The notes under the pieces are model-generated. The model made no database searches and had not been told where the DNA came from. It saw only the letters and a program-made list of their open reading frames with translations. DNA of 64,000 nt, taken from contig CAJYNG010000017.1 in NCBI GenBank assembly GCA_913775725.1, positions 1 to 64,000 of the forward strand, given 5' to 3'. Shown piece after piece: positions 17,223 to 27,017 of this stretch. Position numbers and translations under genes: made by a program. Positions within the stretch are counted from its first letter, which is position 1; each line of letters opens with the position of its first letter. The DNA is from an uncultured Stenotrophomonas sp. (GTDB lineage: Bacteria; Pseudomonadota; Gammaproteobacteria; Xanthomonadales; Xanthomonadaceae).

Positions 17223-20200
17223 GGCAGCGGCGGCGGCTTCGGCGTGGATGCCGGAGTGCCATCACCTTCTTCCAGCGGCAATGACTCGCCGTAGAAGTGG
17301 CGCATCAGTGCCTCATCCAGTGCCCGCTCCTCCGGCGTCGCGGCACGGCGCACACGCGCACGCTGCGCAACCACGGCACTCGTCCCGCCGCGCTCGACCT
17401 GCTGCCGTGCCCAACCGGCGAACGCAGCCAGGGTCTGCGACACCTGTGCCTGCTGCGCCTGTGATGCCGCCAACAGTTCGACCAGAGGCGCCAGGCCGGC
17501 CTGCAGATCTTCGGCCAGGACCGTGGCCGGCACACTGGGTGCCGTCGCGACCGGCACCGACGCGGCAGGCGCAGGGCGTGTTTCGGAAAGCCGCTGCAGG
17601 GCCTCGAGCAACGCCGGCCACGGCGCAGGGTCGGCGACGGCAACGGGCGCCGCCTCCGGCGTCGGCGGTGGCAGCTGCAACGCGCTGGCGATGTCTGCCA
17701 GCTGTGCAACCACGCGCCCGCCAACATCGCTGTCGTCGGCACCCATGGCCTTGTTGCGCAGGAAGTCGCGCTTGATCTGTGCCCAGCGCTGCGCCTGCGT
17801 GTCATCCAGTACGCCGCGCAGTTCGGCCAGCTTCAACAGGTTCTCTTCGGCGCCGGTGGTGAGCAGCTGTCCCTCGCCCAGGTAGTGGTCGGAGATCAGC
17901 TGCTGCAGCTCGTCCTCGTTCATCACCGGCGAGATCTTCTCGGCCAGCTTGTTCATGTTGCGGTAGCTGCCCTGCAGCCGGAACGGCGGTTCGGTGCGGT
18001 AGCGGTCGTCCTGTGCGGCGCTGGCGATGTACTGCTGGTTGACCCGGTAGACCACGTCGCGCACGCGCAGCATGCGCTGCAGGGTCGCGGTGATCTCGTT
18101 GATCTCGGCACTGCTGTAGGCATGGCTGAGGCCATTGGTCGAGACCTCCTTGCCCATCGCACGCTCGACCAGCACGTACAGATCGGCCATGTCACGCGTG
18201 GCCAGCGGCGCCAGCACCGGGTTGGAGGTCAGGCTGTTCTCGATATAGCTGAGCGTGAAAGCAGTCTCCATGCCACCGAGCACGTCGCCCAGGTTGTAGA
18301 TGTCGGCACGGTTGGCCAGCATGTCCGGAATCTTGAACACCTCGCCGGACTCGGTATACGGGTTGCCGGCCATCACCACGCAGAACTTCTTGCCGCGCAT
18401 GTCGTAGGTGCGGGTGCGGCCGCGCCACACGCCTTCGATGCGGCGCGTGCCATCGCACAGCGAAATGAACTTCTGCAGGAACTCGGGATGGGTGTGCTGG
18501 ATGTCGTCGACATACAGCATGGTGTTGTTACCCATTTCCAGCGCCAGATTGAGCTTTTCCAGCTCCTGTCGCGAGGTTGCGTCAGGCGCCTGTGCCGGAT
18601 CCAGCGAGCGCACCTCGTGTCCCAGTGCCGGGCCATTGATCTTCATGAAAACCAGACCGAGCCGGTGCGCCACGTACTCCATCAGCGTGGTCTTGCCGTA
18701 GCCCGGCGGCGAAATCATCATCAGCAGGCCCATCAGGTCGCTGCGCTTGTTCTCGCCCACCGTGCCCATCTGCTTGGCCAGGTTGTCACCGATCACGCCC
18801 AGGTAGACATCGTTGATCAGCTTGTTGCGTACGAACGAGGACAGCGGCCGCGCCTTGAACTCGGAGAGACGCAGGGTCTCGCGCTCGCGGCCGATGATGC
18901 CCTGGCGCAATGCCTGATAGGCATGGAACGCCGGCACGAAATGACGCAGGTGCTGCTGCAGGCGTGTCAGGAAGTCATCCAGCGACACCACCAGCGTGCC
19001 ATTGCCGATGCGCGCGTGTTCACCGAGCAGGCCGTTGACCTCTACCCGCAACGCGGCGTCGCTGGTACGGGTGCGCAGCTGGCGTTGCACCAGCAGCAGT
19101 GCTGCCGCTTCATCAACATAACCGGCATGCATGGCGTACGCCGGCGTACCCGCAAGTGCACGCAGCCATTGCCCGGCCAGTGCCCAGCGCGTTGCCAGCG
19201 GATCCTGGCTGCGCTGCAGGGCGCGTTCGACCGTGTCGCGGTGCCCTGCCTGCTCCAGCTGCTGCGCCAATGCCTCCAGCAGTGCCACCGCATGGCGGCT
19301 GCTGCTGAACACCGGATCGCCCGCCGCCAGTTCTTCGCCCAGGTAGGCAGCTGCGGCCTCAGCGGCATCGACGTCGAACGGCAAGGCATGGGACTGCGCG
19401 TAGGCCAACAGTGCCTCGGCCATCTCCGTACGCAGGGCCTGGCGTCCCTCGTCGGACCCGAACAATCGTGCCAGCGCCTCGGCACCGGCCTGCCGCGCCG
19501 GCCACTGCGCCACCGCCTCGCGCCGCTGTTCGGCCGCCCAGAACAGCAGCGCCAGCGCACGCACCCGTGGTGCATGGCGCAGGCTGCCAGCGGCCTGCTG
19601 CAAGGGCAACAACGCACGCAGGATCAGCGCAGCATCATGGTCATGGATGCCGCGCTCGTAGCCTTCGCGATAACGCGGTGCGGCGAACGCACGCACGCGC
19701 TGATCCAGCGCTTCGGGATTGGCAACGTCCTGCTGCAGCATGGCCAGGTCAAGGCCGTCGCGCCCCTCCTGCGCAGCCATCAGCAGGCTGCCAGCCAGGT
19801 ACTCGCCGCGATACAGCGTGGGCGATTCAGAGTCCAGCGTGACCGGCCAGAACGGTTTCAGCGCATCCAGCTCGGGATCGTGCAGGGTCTCAAGGAAATC
19901 GGTGCCGGTCAGGTGGATCGCCAGCGTCTCGCCACGCGGCAGCAGGGTCAGGTCCAGCGCCTGGGTGTTGACGCTGAAGCGGTGGCGCGGCCCCAGCCGC
20001 ACGACGTTGCCGCCGGCTTCGTACAGATCGCTGCGATCGCGCAGCTGGCGCACCGCCTGGTCACGCACACCCTTCAGCCGCGCCTCGATATCGTCGGCTT
20101 TCACGTTGTCTTGCAGCGCGCGCAGGCGTTCGGCCAGTTCGCGCAGCTTGAGGATCAGCGGATCGCCGGCGAAGAAGGCGTTGAGTTCATCGGCGGTGGC

Positions 20201-22615
20201 GAAGCGCTCGGTACGCTTGGCCAGGCCATCGAGGATGCGGTTGGCCGCATCCAGCACCGAACGCGCCTTGCGCTGGCGGTCATCCAGCAGTGCCTGCTTG
20301 TGCGTTTCGAAGGCTTCGACCAGCTCTTCGCGCTTGCTCAGGATGTCGCCAAGGAACTGCTCGTGCTCGCCGAACTGGCTCTCCAGCTCCTCCAGCTGGA
20401 CCAGCAGGCGCGACAACTGCTCGTCGGCGCGCTCCGGGTCGGTCGCCAGCGCCAGCGCGCTGGTGATCGACTGTGAGAAAAGCGCGAACTGTGCGGCGAA
20501 CTGGGCCACGGCCTCGGCCGAACCGAGCGACCTGCGGCGCTGATCGGCGCGCGCGCGCGCCTGGTTGAGGCGCCCGTACAGCACCGAGATCGACTCGACC
20601 ACGCGGGTGCGGGCAGTCGCATCGTCCACCTTCAGGCCGGCCATCAGCTCGGACAGCATGTCCAGGTCGGCGGCCATGCCACGCAACCCTTCCAGCTGCT
20701 CGTCCAGCTGGCGGGCGCTCTGTGCCTGCTGCGCCGCTTCATCCAGCGCCTGCAGGCGCGTGGTCAGCGGCGACAGCGCGGCTTCGTCCGCAAGGAACTC
20801 GCCAGTGGCGGCGCCGACGCGGTCCTGCGCTTCCACCAGCTCGGCCGCCATCACTTCGATGCGCGCGGTGTCGATGTAGCGCAGCTCACGGATGGTCAAC
20901 AGGCGTCCGCGCAGTGCGGTGATTGCGTTGAGGGCCTCGACGAAGGCCTGCACCTCGTTCCAGTTCTGCGGCTGCAGCCGTCCCAGCAACGCCTTGTGCG
21001 CGGCCTCGGCCTCAACCATCGCCTGCGCCGACTGCTGGCGGATCGACTGCACTTTCTCGTATTCGTCCAGCACCGATTCGCCGGTGGCGCTGATCTGCCG
21101 CAGCAGCGCCTCGGCGCCATCACAGGCCGCATCACCCAGCCAGTGGTGGGCATCGAACAAGCGCCGTGTATCGGCCACCAGACGCTGGTAGCGCTGCACC
21201 GACACGTCCTGGCCGTCGATCTCGCGTGCCAGGTTGAACAGGTTGGAAATGCCGCGCACCAGCTCGGCGTTGCCGATGCGGCCCATGAAGGTGTTGCCGG
21301 GCGGCCGGCTGGCGGCGAACTCGTCACTGCTGAACGGGGTCTGCCAGACCTGCATCGGATGGATGCGGGTCGGTTCGTTGCCTTCGGCATGGAACAACAC
21401 CATGCGCCCGTCCTGCAGGAAGGCGTAGCCATGGCCGAACACCGGGTTCTGCAGTACGCGCTGGATCGTGTTGTAGACGAACAGCGCTGATCGCCCACCT
21501 TCGCGCTCATAGAAGATGTACAGCACATCCTCGCCATTGGGTGAACGGATGCTGCGCTTGAACTGCATGCCGGCCATCGAGGCGTCGAACGCCTTGTGCT
21601 CGCCACCCTGCAGGTAATAGCCGCCCGGGAAGATCACGCCGTGGTCTTCGGGCAGCTGCACGCAGGCCTGCACGATCGCATCGTTGCGCACGATGCCGCC
21701 GGTCAGCGTGTTGTAGATCAGGCCGCGCCACTCCGTCTCGCGGTACGGCAGCACCTTCAGCAGCACCAGTGAACCCACCCGGGCGAATTCGAACTGGGCG
21801 TCGTCCAGCGACTGCGTGCTGTCCTCCACCGGCTCGCTGTAGATGCCCTGCCCGGTCTCGGTGTTGTTCTCGACCTTGATGGTGAGATCACCGCCGGTGG
21901 TCTCCACGAACAGGGTGTCGAGGATGTTCAGGTGTGAATGGCGGCCGCTGACCGCCAGGTCGCGCGTGGCCTTGGTCCATTCGAAGTCGAACGGCGGCGG
22001 CAGCGCGATATCGCGTTCGCCGCGCGCATCCAGATAGGTCAGTTCGCCATCGCGCGACAGCGCCCAGCGGAACACGCGCACGTCGCTGCTGCGCTCGCCG
22101 ATCTGGAACGAGGCCAGCAGCTTGTCGCCCACCACGATCAACTGCAGCAGGCGTGCGTGCTTGTAGTAGGCATACAGCTCGTTGAAATCGTGCACGAAGC
22201 CGGGCTGGTCGAGGAAGCTGCCCTTCAGCTCCAGCGCGGCGACATCGTAGCCGTCGTTGCCCTGTACCAGCCGGTACAGGCCAAACACATCCTCGATGCG
22301 GGTCTGGGTCTTCAGCCCGATGAACACGTTGTAGCCGAACAGCAGGCGGTCAGGACCCACCTGCACGATGTCACGGCCGACGCAGTTGTTCTCGCTGCGG
22401 ATGCGGAAGCGCCCTGCCACTTCCAACCGGCTGTCGCCGAATTCGGCCAGGCGCTGGCGGTTGAGCGTTTCGGCCAGGCCCTGCAGGCGCTGGCCCTGCT
22501 CGACCAGGCGGCGGCGCAGGACTTCGTAGGCACCGCCCTGGGCGACGGCCTGGTCGACGGTGTTGCCGCCGGCCTCCGGCGCGGTGGTCTCGGCGGACGG
22601 ATGGGTTTCAGACAT
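17219..22615 (-). CDS. Giant AAA ATPase (DNA-repair-ATPase / DUF3686-like), 1798 aa
   Basis: A very large predicted cytoplasmic ATPase. Residues about 15-470 form a beta-rich domain, consistent with the DUF3686 family annotated as ATPase involved in DNA repair. Residues about 480-900 are long coiled coils. A third, helical region leads to a MoxR/dynein-related AAA module near residues 1290-1530: Walker A SPPGYGKTTLMEY at about 1300-1312, Walker B MLYVDDIQH at about 1365-1373, sensor-1 VVMAGNP, and EVFKIPDMLANRADIYNLGD. A Pro/Ala-rich linker and a charged tail end the protein. No signal peptide. The ATG at 22615 has GGAAG 9 bases upstream. It follows the flotillin gene by 85 bp and overlaps the next gene by 4. 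The repair role is only a database label; a membrane-linked remodelling ATPase fits the neighbours better. Confidence 0.85.
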   Translation of the reverse strand: MSETHPSAETTAPEAGGNTVDQAVAQGGAYEVLRRRLVEQGQRLQGLAETLNRQRLAEFGDSRLEVAGRFRIRSENNCVGRDIVQVGPDRLLFGYNVFIGLKTQTRIEDVFGLYRLVQGNDGYDVAALELKGSFLDQPGFVHDFNELYAYYKHARLLQLIVVGDKLLASFQIGERSSDVRVFRWALSRDGELTYLDARGERDIALPPPFDFEWTKATRDLAVSGRHSHLNILDTLFVETTGGDLTIKVENNTETGQGIYSEPVEDSTQSLDDAQFEFARVGSLVLLKVLPYRETEWRGLIYNTLTGGIVRNDAIVQACVQLPEDHGVIFPGGYYLQGGEHKAFDASMAGMQFKRSIRSPNGEDVLYIFYEREGGRSALFVYNTIQRVLQNPVFGHGYAFLQDGRMVLFHAEGNEPTRIHPMQVWQTPFSSDEFAASRPPGNTFMGRIGNAELVRGISNLFNLAREIDGQDVSVQRYQRLVADTRRLFDAHHWLGDAACDGAEALLRQISATGESVLDEYEKVQSIRQQSAQAMVEAEAAHKALLGRLQPQNWNEVQAFVEALNAITALRGRLLTIRELRYIDTARIEVMAAELVEAQDRVGAATGEFLADEAALSPLTTRLQALDEAAQQAQSARQLDEQLEGLRGMAADLDMLSELMAGLKVDDATARTRVVESISVLYGRLNQARARADQRRRSLGSAEAVAQFAAQFALFSQSITSALALATDPERADEQLSRLLVQLEELESQFGEHEQFLGDILSKREELVEAFETHKQALLDDRQRKARSVLDAANRILDGLAKRTERFATADELNAFFAGDPLILKLRELAERLRALQDNVKADDIEARLKGVRDQAVRQLRDRSDLYEAGGNVVRLGPRHRFSVNTQALDLTLLPRGETLAIHLTGTDFLETLHDPELDALKPFWPVTLDSESPTLYRGEYLAGSLLMAAQEGRDGLDLAMLQQDVANPEALDQRVRAFAAPRYREGYERGIHDHDAALILRALLPLQQAAGSLRHAPRVRALALLFWAAEQRREAVAQWPARQAGAEALARLFGSDEGRQALRTEMAEALLAYAQSHALPFDVDAAEAAAAYLGEELAAGDPVFSSSRHAVALLEALAQQLEQAGHRDTVERALQRSQDPLATRWALAGQWLRALAGTPAYAMHAGYVDEAAALLLVQRQLRTRTSDAALRVEVNGLLGEHARIGNGTLVVSLDDFLTRLQQHLRHFVPAFHAYQALRQGIIGRERETLRLSEFKARPLSSFVRNKLINDVYLGVIGDNLAKQMGTVGENKRSDLMGLLMMISPPGYGKTTLMEYVAHRLGLVFMKINGPALGHEVRSLDPAQAPDATSRQELEKLNLALEMGNNTMLYVDDIQHTHPEFLQKFISLCDGTRRIEGVWRGRTRTYDMRGKKFCVVMAGNPYTESGEVFKIPDMLANRADIYNLGDVLGGMETAFTLSYIENSLTSNPVLAPLATRDMADLYVLVERAMGKEVSTNGLSHAYSSAEINEITATLQRMLRVRDVVYRVNQQYIASAAQDDRYRTEPPFRLQGSYRNMNKLAEKISPVMNEDELQQLISDHYLGEGQLLTTGAEENLLKLAELRGVLDDTQAQRWAQIKRDFLRNKAMGADDSDVGGRVVAQLADIASALQLPPPTPEAAPVAVADPAPWPALLEALQRLSETRPAPAASVPVATAPSVPATVLAEDLQAGLAPLVELLAASQAQQAQVSQTLAAFAGWARQQVERGGTSAVVAQRARVRRAATPEERALDEALMRHFYGESLPLEEGDGTPASTPKPPPLP

Positions 22616-22700
22616 CAGCAGGCTTCCAGCTCACGGGCGAACGGCCGCGCGTGCGGCCGGCACGGGCGGGCGATGGCCACGGCGGCCACCGCCCGATGCA

Positions 22701-24719
22701 TCAACGGGCGCTGTCGACCACGGTGGCCGACACGGTCGGTACCGCTTCGGCATCCTCGGCGATCTGACGCGGGGCCGGTTCGGCCACGGCCACGCCCAGG
22801 TAGCGCTGCATCAGCTCCTGCACGATCGGGCTCTTGCCGGCGAAGCCTTCGATCGACTTGCCCAGCGAGACGGCCTTGACCAGGTTCTCGAACATGCCGC
22901 CGTCGCCGCCGACCAGATCGATGTCGGCATTGCGCAACGCGCTGGCGATGACGTTGGCGTTCTCGCGCGAGACTTCCTTGCCGGCTTCGATCGAGGCCAG
23001 CGCCTGCTTCAGGCTGTTGTCCAGCATCATGCGGAACTCTTCGTGGCCACGTGCCTGGTCGCTCAACGAAGCGATGGCCTCGAACTTGCGTACCAGGCCT
23101 TCGGCCTCGGCCAGCAGCTTCTTCTGCACCACACCGGCTTCGGCGTTGCCCAGCGATTCGGTGGCGGTGGCACGGGCCAGGCCCATCTTCTCCTCGCCCT
23201 GTGCCTGCGCCTGCAGGGTCTGCGCCAGCACCTGGGCTTCGTTGCTGCCCTGCTTCAGGCTGGCTTCGGCCTTGGCTTCGATCACGCGCGCTTCGGCGAT
23301 GCCGACCTTCTCGATGGCCAGCGCGGAGGCTTCACGCACCTGCGCCTCGGCCAGGCCTGGGGCCGCCTGTTCGGCACGGTAGGCGTCGGCCAGCAGGCGC
23401 TTGGCTTCGGCCTGCTTGCCAGCCGCTTCATGCTCGGCCTGGGCCAGCGTGGTCAGTTCAACCGCACGGTGCTTGGAGGCGGTTTCGCGTGCCTGCGCTT
23501 CCTTCACTTCGCGCACCAGCGATTCCTGCGCCTTGGCTTCGGCTTCCAGGATCAGCACCTGCTTCTGGCGATCGGCCTCGGAAACTTCACGCACTTCCTT
23601 GATGCGCTCTTCTTCCTGGGCCACGGTCTTGTCGATGGAGATGCGTTCGCGGGTGATGTTGGCCACGTCCATCTTGCCCTGCTCGACCACCTTGTCGCGC
23701 TCCACGCCCTGCAGCTGCACTTCACGGTCGGTGGTGACCTGCTCCAGCTGGCGCGCACGTTCCACACGCTCGGCCTCGATGGCCACGGCGCGCTGGCGAT
23801 TCTGCTCGGCCACTTCCACTTCGCGCAGGCGGTTCTGGTCGCGGATCTCGATCAGCTGCTGCGCTTCGATGCGGGCATTCTCGGACAGCTGGCGCTGTTC
23901 TTCCTGCACCTTGGCGGTCTCGGCTTCCTCGCGCGCGCGGATGGTCTCGATCTCGCGCTTCTGGCGTGCTTCGGCCTCGGCCTGCTGACGTTCCAGTGCC
24001 AGCAGCGCTTCACGCGCTTCCACGTTCTTCTTGGTGATGGCGAGCTTTTCGTTCTGTTCCAGCTCGTTGGTCACCACGTTCTGCGCGGCGGTCAGCTCGG
24101 TGATCTTGCGGATGCCCTGCGCATCGAGAATGTTGAACTGGTCCAGCAGCGACTTCGGGGTCTGTTCCAGGTAGTCGATCGCCACGTCTTCCAGCACATA
24201 GCCGTTCAGATCGTTGCCGATCACCGCGATGATCTCGTCGCGGAATTCCTGGCGCTTCTCGAACAGCTCGGTGAAATCGAACTTCTTGCCAACCGTCTTC
24301 AGCGCTTCGGAGAACTTGGCGTTGAACAGCTCATCGACGGCATGCTTGTCCGATGCACGATCGGCACCGATGGCCTTGGCCACGCGCAGCACGTCAGCCT
24401 GGGTCTCATTGACCCGCAGGTAGAAGGCCACGGCGATATCGGCACGCATGTTGTCGCGGCAGATCAGACCTTCCTTGCCGCGGCGGTCGATCTGCAGGGT
24501 GATCAGGCTGATCCGCATCAGCTCGGCGCGGTACAGCACCGGGATGATCAGTGCGCCAGTGAAATGCACCTTGGGCGTGGAACTCATGTCGTTGACGATC
24601 AGGGCCACACCCTGGTCGACCTTGCGGTAGAAGGCCTTGAACAGGCCGGCCAGGCCCAGCAGACCGACCAGCAGGACCACCACGCCGATCAGGAAGGGGG
24701 CCATGGTTGCCAATGTCAT
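22701..24719 (-). CDS. Flotillin family protein (YqiK-like)
   Basis: A 672-aa flotillin. One N-terminal transmembrane helix (about residues 5-27), an SPFH/Band 7 domain (about 30-230, for example SLITLQIDRRGKEGLICRDN), then a very long Glu/Ala/Arg coiled coil (about 230-530) with EAEA repeats, and a flotillin C-terminal oligomerisation region. Flotillins organise membrane microdomains as large oligomeric rings. The ATG at 24719 shares a base with the stop codon of the upstream OB-fold gene (TGATG). This pair matches the yqiJ-yqiK arrangement of E. coli; the added AAA and TelA genes make it an extended version. Confidence 0.93.
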   Translation of the reverse strand: MTLATMAPFLIGVVVLLVGLLGLAGLFKAFYRKVDQGVALIVNDMSSTPKVHFTGALIIPVLYRAELMRISLITLQIDRRGKEGLICRDNMRADIAVAFYLRVNETQADVLRVAKAIGADRASDKHAVDELFNAKFSEALKTVGKKFDFTELFEKRQEFRDEIIAVIGNDLNGYVLEDVAIDYLEQTPKSLLDQFNILDAQGIRKITELTAAQNVVTNELEQNEKLAITKKNVEAREALLALERQQAEAEARQKREIETIRAREEAETAKVQEEQRQLSENARIEAQQLIEIRDQNRLREVEVAEQNRQRAVAIEAERVERARQLEQVTTDREVQLQGVERDKVVEQGKMDVANITRERISIDKTVAQEEERIKEVREVSEADRQKQVLILEAEAKAQESLVREVKEAQARETASKHRAVELTTLAQAEHEAAGKQAEAKRLLADAYRAEQAAPGLAEAQVREASALAIEKVGIAEARVIEAKAEASLKQGSNEAQVLAQTLQAQAQGEEKMGLARATATESLGNAEAGVVQKKLLAEAEGLVRKFEAIASLSDQARGHEEFRMMLDNSLKQALASIEAGKEVSRENANVIASALRNADIDLVGGDGGMFENLVKAVSLGKSIEGFAGKSPIVQELMQRYLGVAVAEPAPRQIAEDAEAVPTVSATVVDSAR

Positions 24720-25393
24720 CAGTGATTCTCCTTGTTGCCCGGAAGCAGGTTGTCCTGGAAATCGAGGGCGACCGCATCAGCGCGGACCACCCGGTAATAG
24801 TGTTGTTCGGCCATGTGCTCGACCAGCACGATGCGCTCGCCACGCTGCAGTTCGATGTCGCTGCGCACCTGCAGCACCAGCCCGGCACCACCGTCGTCGA
24901 AAGTGGCGTGACCGCTGCGGGCATCCACCCTGGGCGAGGCGACCACGCCGGTCCGCCCCAGCAGCGAGGCCTGCGCCACCGGCCGCAGGCGCAGCAGGAA
25001 CCGGCGGATGGGCCGCAGCAGCAGCGCAGTGACCGGCACCGCCGGCAACGGCGCCAGCACGGCCACGACCGCGCCGATCGACCAGCGCAGCAGGTCCGGC
25101 AGCGGTAGGAGTACGAATAGATGGATGAAATAGGTGACGATCCAGGCGAAGAAGCCCAGCAGCGTCACCACCAGCATGAGCGGCACCCCGCCCAGGCCCC
25201 ACCGCGCCAGCAACGCGGACAGACCCTGCAGGTCGTGATGATCGCCATGCAGCGCACCATCGGCACCGGCATCACCGAACCCGTCATCGACCAGCCCGAA
25301 CGCCGCCAGCGCCCAATACAGCACCGCCACCGCCAGCACGATGCTGTACGGCAGAGTCGGGAAACCGAACACGACGGTGAGGAATTCCTGCAT
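24719..25393 (-). CDS. Inner-membrane OB-fold protein (YqiJ-like), first gene of the flotillin operon
   Basis: A 224-aa protein with an N-terminal membrane helix (about residues 3-33), two or three more between about 70 and 135 (GGVPLMLVVTLLGFFAWIVT and the next hydrophobic block), and a C-terminal beta domain from about 140 (SLLGRTGVVASPRVDARSGH) resembling the NfeD/YqiJ OB fold. Such proteins accompany flotillins and are thought to anchor or regulate them. The ATG at 25393 has AGGAAGG 8 bases upstream, which settles the start over the longer frame. It lies 168 bp after trpF with its own likely promoter. Confidence 0.88.
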   Translation of the reverse strand: MQEFLTVVFGFPTLPYSIVLAVAVLYWALAAFGLVDDGFGDAGADGALHGDHHDLQGLSALLARWGLGGVPLMLVVTLLGFFAWIVTYFIHLFVLLPLPDLLRWSIGAVVAVLAPLPAVPVTALLLRPIRRFLLRLRPVAQASLLGRTGVVASPRVDARSGHATFDDGGAGLVLQVRSDIELQRGERIVLVEHMAEQHYYRVVRADAVALDFQDNLLPGNKENH

Positions 25394-25496
25394 CGTTTGC
25401 CTTCCTGGGCTGTGGGCGGCGGTCGCCCGTTCGGGACGCGTAGAGCGCGCCCCGTCGATCCCCGCGCCGGCCCTCATGGCAGGCGCGCTTGGGTCC

Positions 25497-25526
25497 ATCC
25501 TATGTGAAGAATGCGTGCAGGCTCAA
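25497..25526 (-). promoter_or_regulatory. Candidate promoter of the flotillin/AAA/TelA operon
   Basis: On the minus strand TTGAGC (25526-25521) and TAGGAT (25502-25497) are separated by 18 bases, matching sigma-70 -35 and -10 boxes at 4 of 6 positions each. It lies about 105 bp upstream of the first gene. It is a by-eye match only. Confidence 0.3.
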
Positions 25527-25561
25527 ATCCGGGCGCTGATCAGAGCAAATAGTGACGCGAA

Positions 25562-26218
25562 TCACTCGAGAACCGTGCAGTCCGCGCGGCGCACTTCCTC
25601 GACGAAGGTGCGCATCTTGTAACCGTCCTTGATGCCCGGCTCCAGCTCGATGCCACTGGAAACGTCCACGCCCCACGGCAGCGTGGCCAGCACGGCGTCA
25701 TAGACGTTTTCCGCGTTCAGGCCGCCGGCCAGCAGGAAGGGCCGGTGCAACCCGGTCGGAATGCGGCCCCAGTCGAACGCCACACCGGTGCCACCACCAC
25801 CGCCTGGAGCATGGCTGTCGAACAGGAAGCCGGCGGCGCTGGGATAGCGCAGCTGCAGGGTGCGGGCGTTGATCTCTTCACGCCCCCCCATGGCGATCGC
25901 CTTCAGGTAGGGCATGTTGAAGCTGCGGCAGAAGCTCTCGTCTTCCTCGCCATGGAACTGCAGCAGGGTCGGACGTACCGTACGCAGCACCTCGCGCACT
26001 TCCTCCTTGCTGTTGTTGCGGAACAGTGCAACCACATCGACCATCGGTGCGATCGCCTGGCGCATCGCGCGGGCCTCGGCTGGCGCGACCCGGCGGCTGC
26101 TCTCGCGGGCAAAGATGAAACCCACTGCGTCCACGCCCAGCTCACCGGCCAGGCGGACATCGCCGGCACGGGTCATGCCACAGAACTTGATGCGTGTACG
26201 GTAGTAGGAACGGCTCAT
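25562..26218 (-). CDS. trpF: Phosphoribosylanthranilate isomerase
   Basis: TIM-barrel enzyme of tryptophan synthesis, converting N-(5-phosphoribosyl)anthranilate to the enol-deoxyribulose phosphate. The 218-aa product has the catalytic Cys13 in RIKFCGMT and the catalytic Asp in GVDVSSGIE near the C-terminus; LLAGGL supplies phosphate binding. The ATG at 26218 overlaps the truA stop by 4 bases (ATGA). It is followed not by trpB but by the flotillin operon; in Xanthomonadaceae trpF and trpBA are normally near each other. Confidence 0.96.
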   Translation of the reverse strand: MSRSYYRTRIKFCGMTRAGDVRLAGELGVDAVGFIFARESSRRVAPAEARAMRQAIAPMVDVVALFRNNSKEEVREVLRTVRPTLLQFHGEEDESFCRSFNMPYLKAIAMGGREEINARTLQLRYPSAAGFLFDSHAPGGGGGTGVAFDWGRIPTGLHRPFLLAGGLNAENVYDAVLATLPWGVDVSSGIELEPGIKDGYKMRTFVEEVRRADCTVLE

Positions 26219-26985
26219 AGCGTGACCTCGGCGGGCAGATGCCAGTTGTCGGGGTACAGGGGCCCAAGGAACACCAGGCCCTGCGGCGGTGCGGTGGGAC
26301 CAGCTACGGTGCGATCGCGCCCGGCCAGCAGTTCGGCGATCCATTCCACCGGTTTTTCGCCGCTGCCCACCAGGATCAACGATCCGACGATATTGCGGAC
26401 CATGTGATGAAGGAATGCATTGCCCTGCACAGCGACCTCGATCACCTCGCCCTGGCGGCTGACCTGCAGTGACTGCAGTTCACGCCGGGCGTGCAGCGCC
26501 TGGCACTGTACCGAACGGAACGCACTGAAGTCGTTCTCGCCGAGCAGGGCCTGGCCGGCGGCATGCATCAGGGTCTCGTCCAGCGCCCGGCGCTCCCAGC
26601 TGAGGGTCTGCCGGTCCAGCGCCGGCCGTACTTCGCGGTTGAGCAGGCGGTAGCGGTAGCGGCGTGCGCGTGCCGAGAAGCGGGCGTGGAAGTCATCGGC
26701 CACCGGCACGCACCAGCGCACCGCGATCGAGCGCGGCAGGCGGGTGGTGGTGCCCAGCATCCAGGCGCGCGGATCGCGCACCACGTCGGTATCGAAATGC
26801 ACGACCTGGCACTGGCCATGCACGCCGGCATCGGTGCGGCCGGCGCAGACCACCTGCAGCGGCGCATCGGCCACCGACGACAGGGCCTGCTCAAGGCTGG
26901 CCTGCACGCTGGGACCGCCCTCGCCCAGGTTCTGCCAGCCCCTGAAATCGCTGCCGTCGTACTCGACGCCAAGCGCGTAACGCAT
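26215..26985 (-). CDS. truA: tRNA pseudouridine synthase A
   Basis: Isomerises uridine to pseudouridine at positions 38-40 in the tRNA anticodon arm. The 256-aa protein starts [18 protein letters not shown] and carries the catalytic Asp52 in GRTDAGVHG. Further TruA segments are [15 protein letters not shown] and the [11 protein letters not shown] motif. It overlaps trpF by 4 bp and follows the VOC gene by 32 bp; truA-trpF linkage is common in gammaproteobacteria. Confidence 0.97.
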   Translation of the reverse strand: MRYALGVEYDGSDFRGWQNLGEGGPSVQASLEQALSSVADAPLQVVCAGRTDAGVHGQCQVVHFDTDVVRDPRAWMLGTTTRLPRSIAVRWCVPVADDFHARFSARARRYRYRLLNREVRPALDRQTLSWERRALDETLMHAAGQALLGENDFSAFRSVQCQALHARRELQSLQVSRQGEVIEVAVQGNAFLHHMVRNIVGSLILVGSGEKPVEWIAELLAGRDRTVAGPTAPPQGLVFLGPLYPDNWHLPAEVTL

Positions 26986-27017
26986 GTGCTACCTCGATGT
27001 TGCGTATGGGGCGGCGC

